Positions 13,633-17,687 of a stretch of 17,687 bases of DNA are shown here, one piece after another. The first letter of the stretch is position 1. Every line of letters starts with the position of its first letter. Source of the stretch: Dolichospermum compactum NIES-806 (GTDB lineage: Bacteria > Cyanobacteriota > Cyanobacteriia > Cyanobacteriales > Nostocaceae); NCBI RefSeq assembly GCF_002368115.1, contig NZ_AP018316.1:2461968-2479654 (forward strand), read 5' to 3'. The translations under genes and the position numbers were made by a program. Below the pieces are notes generated by a model, which ran no database searches, had not been told where the DNA came from, and was given only the letters and a program-made list of their open reading frames with translations.

Positions 13633-14445
13633 ATGAAGTCTTATTTAGCCGCCGCTATTCAAATGACCAGTGTGCCCGATTTGCAAAAAAATTTGGCACA
13701 AGCAGAAGAATTAATTGATTTGGCTGTGCGTCAAGGTGCAGAGTTGGTGGGTTTACCAGAAAATTTCTCTTTTATGGGGGAAGAAAAGGATAAACTAGCC
13801 CAAGGAGATGCGATCGCTCAAGCAACAGAAACATTTCTCCACAAAATGGCACAACGCTTTCAAGTTACCATTCTCGGCGGCGGCTTCCCTATCCCTGTAG
13901 ATAGTAACGGTAAAGTTTATAATACAGCATTACTGATCAATGCCAACGGTCAAGAACTCGCCCGTTACCAAAAAGTCCATTTATTTGATGTCAATGTCCC
14001 TGATGGTAATACCTATCAAGAATCCAGCACCGTCATGGCTGGACTTGAATTACCTCCCGTTTACGCTTCCCCGGAGTTAGGGAAAATTGGCCTTTCTATT
14101 TGCTATGATGTTCGCTTTCCCGAACTGTACCGACATCTATCCAATCAAGGCGCAGATATTCTATTTGTTCCCGCAGCCTTTACGGCTTTTACTGGTAAAG
14201 ACCATTGGCAAGTATTACTCCAATCTAGGGCGATAGAAAATACCTGTTACGTTATTGCTCCCGCCCAAACTGGTACTAATTATGACCGTCGCCAAACTCA
14301 TGGACACGCTATGATTATTGACCCTTGGGGTGTCATTTTAGCAGACGCTGGGGAAAAACCAGGAGTGGCGATCGCTGAAATCAAACCCACCCGACTAGAA
14401 CAAGTTCGTCGCCAAATGCCATCCCTACAGCATCGCGTATTTTAG
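13633..14445 (+). CDS. Carbon-nitrogen hydrolase, Nit1-type (probable deaminated glutathione amidase)
   Basis: The 270-residue protein belongs to the nitrilase superfamily and carries the full E-K-C triad: Glu43 in LPENFSFMG, Lys114 in RYQKVHLFDV and Cys157 in LSICYDVRFPELYR. HLFDVNVPDG and the downstream HWQVLLQSRAIEN, VIAPAQTG and HGHAMIIDPWG are characteristic of the Nit1/NitA branch, whose best-studied members hydrolyse deaminated glutathione to 2-oxoglutarate and cysteinylglycine in the cytosol. That substrate is inferred from the branch. The frame is open back to 13519, but homology begins at ATG 13633 (MKSYLAAAIQMTS), which I take as the start; the upstream part includes repeat sequence. 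HIP1 sites lie at 13810 and 14368. A GC-rich hairpin follows the stop. Confidence 0.9.
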   Translation: MKSYLAAAIQMTSVPDLQKNLAQAEELIDLAVRQGAELVGLPENFSFMGEEKDKLAQGDAIAQATETFLHKMAQRFQVTILGGGFPIPVDSNGKVYNTALLINANGQELARYQKVHLFDVNVPDGNTYQESSTVMAGLELPPVYASPELGKIGLSICYDVRFPELYRHLSNQGADILFVPAAFTAFTGKDHWQVLLQSRAIENTCYVIAPAQTGTNYDRRQTHGHAMIIDPWGVILADAGEKPGVAIAEIKPTRLEQVRRQMPSLQHRVF

Positions 14446-14452
14446 CCACTCA

Positions 14453-14483
14453 GATCCCCGACTTCTGAGAGAAATTGGGGGTC
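14453..14483 (+). terminator. Hairpin after the amidase gene (CCCCGACTTCT family)
   Basis: GATCCCCGACTT (14453-14464) pairs with AAATTGGGGGTC (14472-14483), with two wobble pairs and one mismatch and a 7-base loop. It is the third member of the hairpin family that also follows pyrF-pyrE and ndbB. Confidence 0.5.
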
Positions 14484-14540
14484 TATCTCCGCCGCCGTTG
14501 TGGTTATATTTGGTGGGCAAAATCTTTTTTCCCAAAACAC

Positions 14541-14570
14541 TTGACATTATCTCAATATAACTGCTATATT
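14541..14570 (+). promoter_or_regulatory. Sigma-70-type promoter of tRNA-Gln
   Basis: A perfect -35 TTGACA (14541-14546) and a -10 TATATT (14565-14570) are 18 bases apart. Transcription would start near 14577, about 11 bases before the tRNA. Confidence 0.75.
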
Positions 14571-14587
14571 ATCTACAGTGAATTCAT

Positions 14588-14659
14588 TGGGGCGTAGCCA
14601 AGTGGTAAGGCAGTGGGTTTTGGTCCCGCCATCCCTAGGTTCGAATCCTAGCGCCCCAG
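14588..14659 (+). tRNA. trnQ-UUG: tRNA-Gln (anticodon UUG)
   Basis: The 72-base tRNA has acceptor arm TGGGGCG / CGCCCCA with discriminator G14659, D arm AGCCAAGTGGTAAGGC, anticodon loop with TTG (TTTTGGT) and T arm CTAGGTTCGAATCCTAG. The unusual U1-A72 pair with GGGG following is typical of bacterial tRNA-Gln. CCA is not encoded. It has its own promoter and terminator, so it is a monocistronic unit. Confidence 0.95.
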
Positions 14660-14667
14660 TTATACAG

Positions 14668-14695
14668 AAAGCGAGTTTTAACAGCTTGCTTTTTT
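14668..14695 (+). terminator. Rho-independent terminator of tRNA-Gln
   Basis: AAAGCGAG (14668-14675) pairs with CTTGCTTT (14685-14692), with one G-U pair, and runs into a T tract ending at 14695. It begins 8 bases after the tRNA. Confidence 0.75.
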
Positions 14696-14768
14696 GCTTA
14701 TATAATTCCACTAATCTCGAAAAATTTCTTCTTCTGGTAAAAATAAATTAACTACCAAATGAAGCAAG

Positions 14769-15090
14769 ATGGAAATTCATAAGCCTGATCATTGGCCTTC
14801 TACTGTAGAAGAAGCGAAAACCATTCAAGAAAATCTCCGCTATCAAGTAATTACCACAGATAAACTGCCAGAAACTATCCAGTATGTTGCTGGAGTAGAC
14901 ATGGGATTTTTGGAAGATGGTACAATCAGCCGTGCCGCAGTAGCCGTGCTAAGTTTTCCAGATTTACAAATAGTAGAAACCGCTGATTGGTGAATATGAA
15001 GAATTACCAAACACTAAAGGTAGCTGGAAACCATTAATACATAAAAAAGAAACTATAGGTGCAGTTTTAAGAACACGCACAGGAGTCTGA
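14769..15090 (+). pseudogene. nfi: Endonuclease V gene with internal deletion
   Basis: From ATG 14769 the frame reads an endonuclease V N-terminus: HWPSTVEEAKTIQENLRYQV, then IQYVAGVDMGF with the first catalytic Asp (V-D-M-G-F) and RAAVAVLSFPDLQIVET, stopping at TGA 14991-14993. Immediately after, in another frame (14992-15090), is EYEELPNTKGSWKPLIHKKE followed by TIGAVLRTRTGV, which belongs about 90 residues further on in intact cyanobacterial endonuclease V. The middle, with the PYIPG-x-L-S-F-R-E and DG-x-G-x-x-HPR-x-x-G catalytic blocks, and the C-terminal region after RTR are missing. The enzyme normally nicks DNA or RNA near inosine. This copy cannot be active. The junction is near 14982-14990. 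Confidence 0.8.
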
Positions 15091-15372
15091 ATTTAGATCC
15101 TGTCTCTCATGAATCTGCAATCTGGTGTAAATACAAGATAAATATTCTCACAATGTTTGCAGAAAATTTATGTTCCTCACACTGATTAGACATATACCTG
15201 TTTGAAGGTATTAGCCAAGAACTACTTGCTGAATATTTTCTGTTAAGTATATCTGTAATCATAGGAAGAATAAGTATTGATTATTAACCAGAAAACATTG
15301 AGTATCAAATATCTCTAAAAGTTTTCTAATCATCATCTGCTTCCAGATATATTGTTGCAATTTGAGAGGAAT
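15091..15372. other. Intergenic region before the Wzc-like gene
   Basis: This is about 280 bases of AT-rich sequence. The first part may be further endonuclease V debris, but I cannot align it by eye. No hairpin, repeat or clear promoter stands out. GAGAGGA at 15364-15370, 2 bases before ATG 15373, is a purine-rich but very close ribosome binding site. Confidence 0.4.
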
Positions 15373-17583
15373 ATGATTGTGGCTACAAATGCGATAACAT
15401 TGAAAAAATTACTTACTAGCTCTACACATAGCGTAATTGATATCAAAAAAATAATTCCCATTTTACTTTACCATCGGTGGTTGATACTAGGGATTTCCTG
15501 TACAGTCATGTCAGTAACAAGCCTTATAGCTATTACTAATAAACCAACTTATCAAAGTTATATGCAAATATTGGTAAGTTATAATTCAGATAAATCTTTA
15601 CCAAATAGTAAGGTCGAAAAGACAACAAAAGATTTACGTAAATCGCAAATATCATCCATTGACTACAGTAGTCAAGTTAAATTAATGCTGAGTAGTAAAT
15701 TAATACAGAAAGCTGTAAATTTACTTCATGCTGATTATCCACAAATAACCGTAGAAGATATTTATAATAACAGCCAAATTGATAAAGTTTCATCTTTGGC
15801 ACTAACTCAGTTACCATTAGGTACAGGAGTTAATCAAAATTTTAACCAAGTATTTTTACTATCTTTTACAGACAAAGATCCTCTCAGAACGAAAAGAGTA
15901 TTACAAGCTTTAGAGAAAGTATATCAGGACTATAATACCGAGCAAAAAAATCAGCGAATTAATCAAGGATTAGTCTTTGTTAATAATCATATCCCACAAC
16001 TGCAAAAAGATGTATTAAAAGCCGAGAAAAAATTAGAACAATTTCGTCAACAAAATAATTTAATTGATCCAGTTTTACAAAGTCAAATTTTATTACAGTC
16101 TTTAGCAGATATTCAAAAACAGCGGCAAACAACTCGCGCTCAACTGCAAGATGTCCAGACTAGGCACAACAGCCTAGAACAAGCAATTAAGTCTTCCAAT
16201 CAAAATAACATAAATATTAACGATTCCCTGGAATCTAGACAATATCAAGCCTTAATTAGTGAACTTAATCAAACAGAACAAGAGTTAATGCAAGCTCGGA
16301 TTCTTTATACAGAAAAACATCCTATCATCCAACAACTGAAACAGAAACAGCAGATTATTAGTACACTATTACAACAACAAGGACAAAATAAAGCTATTAC
16401 TATTAGTAGTAAATCAAAATTATCATCACAAATAATCCCAAAGGTAGAAAATGATTTAACTCAATTGAAAATGAATGCATTAGGACTAATTGCCCATGAT
16501 CGTGATTTGGCAAAATCCGAACAAGAAATTAGTTCTTTGCTGAATACATATCCCAGTTTAATTACAGAATACAAGAGGTTAGTTGCCAATATAGAATCTT
16601 ATCGTAAAACACTGCAACAATTGACACAAGTACAAAATTCATTAGGTGTAAAAATTGCTCAAGAAGGTTTTAATTGGCAAATTTTAGAAGAACCAGCTTT
16701 AGGAATACATATAGGTAATTTGCGCTGGTTACTAATTGTTGGAGGCATATTCATTGGTCCAATATTGGGTTTAGCAGCAGCATTAATTTGGGAAAAATTT
16801 AATAATGCAATTTTCTATACTCAGGATTTACAAAATTTGACCAATATTCAGTTATTAGGTTCAGTACCAAGATTAGGAAAACGTCAAAATAGTTGGACAA
16901 GCCAATTCCAATCTATGATGAGAGATAAATCTAAAAATGTAGATATTTCTCATCCAGGAATAATCAAAAACTTGCCAAATCATGAAACATTAGATATTAT
17001 TTACCAGAATATTCTGATGTTAAATAATTCTCTACCTTTAAAATCATTGATGTTAACTTCTGCATTACCAGGAGAAGGAAAAACAACTTTGGCTTTAGGA
17101 TTAGCTGCTAGTGCGGCTCGAATGCACCAAAGAGTATTAATAATTGATGCTAACTTGCGTTCTCCCAGTTTACATAAAACTCTAGGACTGACCAATGATT
17201 GGGGTTTATCCTTATTACTAGTTGATGATATCAACACATCATTTAATACTTACATTCAGCCTATTCACCCAGCTATTGATGTTTTAACTGCTGGTCCAAT
17301 CCCAGAGGATGCGGTAAATCTGTTGAGTTCTGAGAGAATGCAAGAATTAATGGATTTATTTGAACTAAATTATGATTTAGTGTTAATAGATGCACCCTCT
17401 GTTTTAGATACAGTTGATGGTAGGATTGTGGCTTCATTATCTCATGGGATTGTTATGGTAGGACGGATTGGTAAAGTTACTCCTAATAAATTGATGGAAG
17501 CTACAGAAATTTTAAGCAAATTAAATTTAATTGGCATTATTGGTAATGAAGTTTATGATTCTCCCCAAATATTGACACCGTGA
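15373..17583 (+). CDS. Wzc-like polysaccharide co-polymerase / BY-kinase-type ATPase
   Basis: The 736-residue protein has the Wzz-plus-CpsD layout used in export of exopolysaccharide. It has a short cytoplasmic N-terminus, a membrane segment at about 36-56 (LILGISCTVMSVTSLIAI), a long periplasmic region with predicted coiled coils rich in Gln (about 190-430), a second membrane segment at about 452-475 (LLIVGGIFIGPILGLAAALIW), and a cytosolic ATPase domain. Walker A is SALPGEGKTT with its glycine near 567. Walker A' reads LIIDANLRSPSLH, with Asn where most BY-kinases have the second Asp. Walker B is DLVLIDAPSVLDT. The C-terminus ends NEVYDSPQILTP and has no tyrosine cluster, so autophosphorylation of the classical kind is doubtful. 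ATG 15373 is preferred over the TTG at 15352. No other polysaccharide gene is in the window; partners may lie to the right. Confidence 0.88.
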   Translation: MIVATNAITLKKLLTSSTHSVIDIKKIIPILLYHRWLILGISCTVMSVTSLIAITNKPTYQSYMQILVSYNSDKSLPNSKVEKTTKDLRKSQISSIDYSSQVKLMLSSKLIQKAVNLLHADYPQITVEDIYNNSQIDKVSSLALTQLPLGTGVNQNFNQVFLLSFTDKDPLRTKRVLQALEKVYQDYNTEQKNQRINQGLVFVNNHIPQLQKDVLKAEKKLEQFRQQNNLIDPVLQSQILLQSLADIQKQRQTTRAQLQDVQTRHNSLEQAIKSSNQNNININDSLESRQYQALISELNQTEQELMQARILYTEKHPIIQQLKQKQQIISTLLQQQGQNKAITISSKSKLSSQIIPKVENDLTQLKMNALGLIAHDRDLAKSEQEISSLLNTYPSLITEYKRLVANIESYRKTLQQLTQVQNSLGVKIAQEGFNWQILEEPALGIHIGNLRWLLIVGGIFIGPILGLAAALIWEKFNNAIFYTQDLQNLTNIQLLGSVPRLGKRQNSWTSQFQSMMRDKSKNVDISHPGIIKNLPNHETLDIIYQNILMLNNSLPLKSLMLTSALPGEGKTTLALGLAASAARMHQRVLIIDANLRSPSLHKTLGLTNDWGLSLLLVDDINTSFNTYIQPIHPAIDVLTAGPIPEDAVNLLSSERMQELMDLFELNYDLVLIDAPSVLDTVDGRIVASLSHGIVMVGRIGKVTPNKLMEATEILSKLNLIGIIGNEVYDSPQILTP

Positions 17584-17586
17584 ATA

Positions 17587-17628
17587 GGAGTCAGAAGTCA
17601 GGAGTCAGGAGAAGGAAGAAGGAAGAAG
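17587..17628 (+). repeat. Purine-rich heptad repeat (GGAGTCA / GAAGAAG)
   Basis: Six consecutive 7-base units follow 3 bases after the Wzc-like stop codon: GGAGTCA, GAAGTCA, GGAGTCA, GGAGAAG, GAAGAAG, GAAGAAG. This is a short tandemly repeated repetitive (STRR) sequence as known from filamentous cyanobacteria. Confidence 0.8.
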
Positions 17629-17648
17629 AAACTTACCCAATCCTCAAT

Positions 17649-17683
17649 CCCCAGTCCCCAGTCCCCAGTCCCCAGTCCCCAAT
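17649..17683 (+). repeat. CCCCAGT heptad repeat
   Basis: Four exact copies of CCCCAGT (17649-17676) are followed by CCCCAAT (17677-17683), close to the window end. It is the classic cyanobacterial STRR heptamer and pairs in period with the purine heptads just upstream. It may extend beyond the window. Confidence 0.9.
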
Positions 17684-17687
17684 CACC

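Noticed and set aside
14588..15090. tRNA-Gln as an integration site of a genomic island
   Set aside because: No integrase gene and no repeat of the tRNA 3' end were found in the window. The broken endonuclease V downstream is explained by a simple deletion.
17587..17687. Tandem repeats near the right end as a possible CRISPR array
   Set aside because: The period is 7 bases with no spacers. They are STRR-type heptads common in filamentous cyanobacteria.

Overview
The window comes from a filamentous cyanobacterium, most likely a Nostocales genome of the Anabaena/Nostoc/Dolichospermum kind. The evidence is AT-rich DNA, at least seven copies of the cyanobacterial palindrome GCGATCGC (HIP1) inside genes, heptameric tandem repeats of the GGAGTCA and CCCCAGT type, an xisH-xisI pair, and several proteins with cyanobacterial-type sequences (NdbB-like dehydrogenase, fused PyrF-PyrE, a phage-holin-family membrane protein). 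The genus is an inference.

Layout. 1-1142 is an xisH-xisI pair whose xisH 5' end is broken by a 125-bp MITE, with the end of a second copy at the window edge, followed by a minus-strand remnant of a retropepsin-like aspartic protease. 1215-6834 is ordinary housekeeping DNA: a small conserved protein, a four-helix membrane protein, a cysteine desulfurase (minus strand), a lipoprotein with two phospholipase-D motifs, an EF-hand loop and a helix-hairpin-helix, and a fused PyrF-PyrE enzyme of UMP synthesis. 7048-10148 is a gene graveyard: an M29-peptidase-like gene split by an in-frame TAG, an unrecognised minus-strand remnant, a 5'-truncated GT1 glycosyltransferase, and a PhyH-type dioxygenase fused by deletion to an aspartoacylase-like gene, which is itself interrupted by a second, identical copy of the MITE. 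10150-10670 is a block of palindromic repeats. 10671-14445 holds an NdbB-like NAD(P)H dehydrogenase, a HAD hydrolase, a decayed NACHT-type NTPase and a nitrilase-family amidase. Then come tRNA-Gln(UUG) with a good promoter and terminator, an endonuclease V gene with an internal deletion, and a full-length Wzc-like polysaccharide co-polymerase/ATPase, after which the window ends in heptad repeats.

The most notable points are these. (i) The two MITE copies are identical over 123 bp and lie 9 kb apart in opposite orientation, and removing either one with one target-site duplicate restores the host reading frame exactly. (ii) Six or more genes in 17.7 kb are broken in different ways (nonsense codon, frameshift, internal deletion, fusion deletion, transposon insertion), which points to a genome shedding accessory functions. 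(iii) The 7.0-10.1 kb graveyard looks like the remains of a small-molecule or peptide-tailoring cluster (glycosyltransferase, Fe/2-oxoglutarate-type oxygenase, two zinc-peptidase-like enzymes). An intact homologous locus elsewhere could be an undescribed pathway; that last step is inference. I see no CRISPR array and no complete transposase gene.
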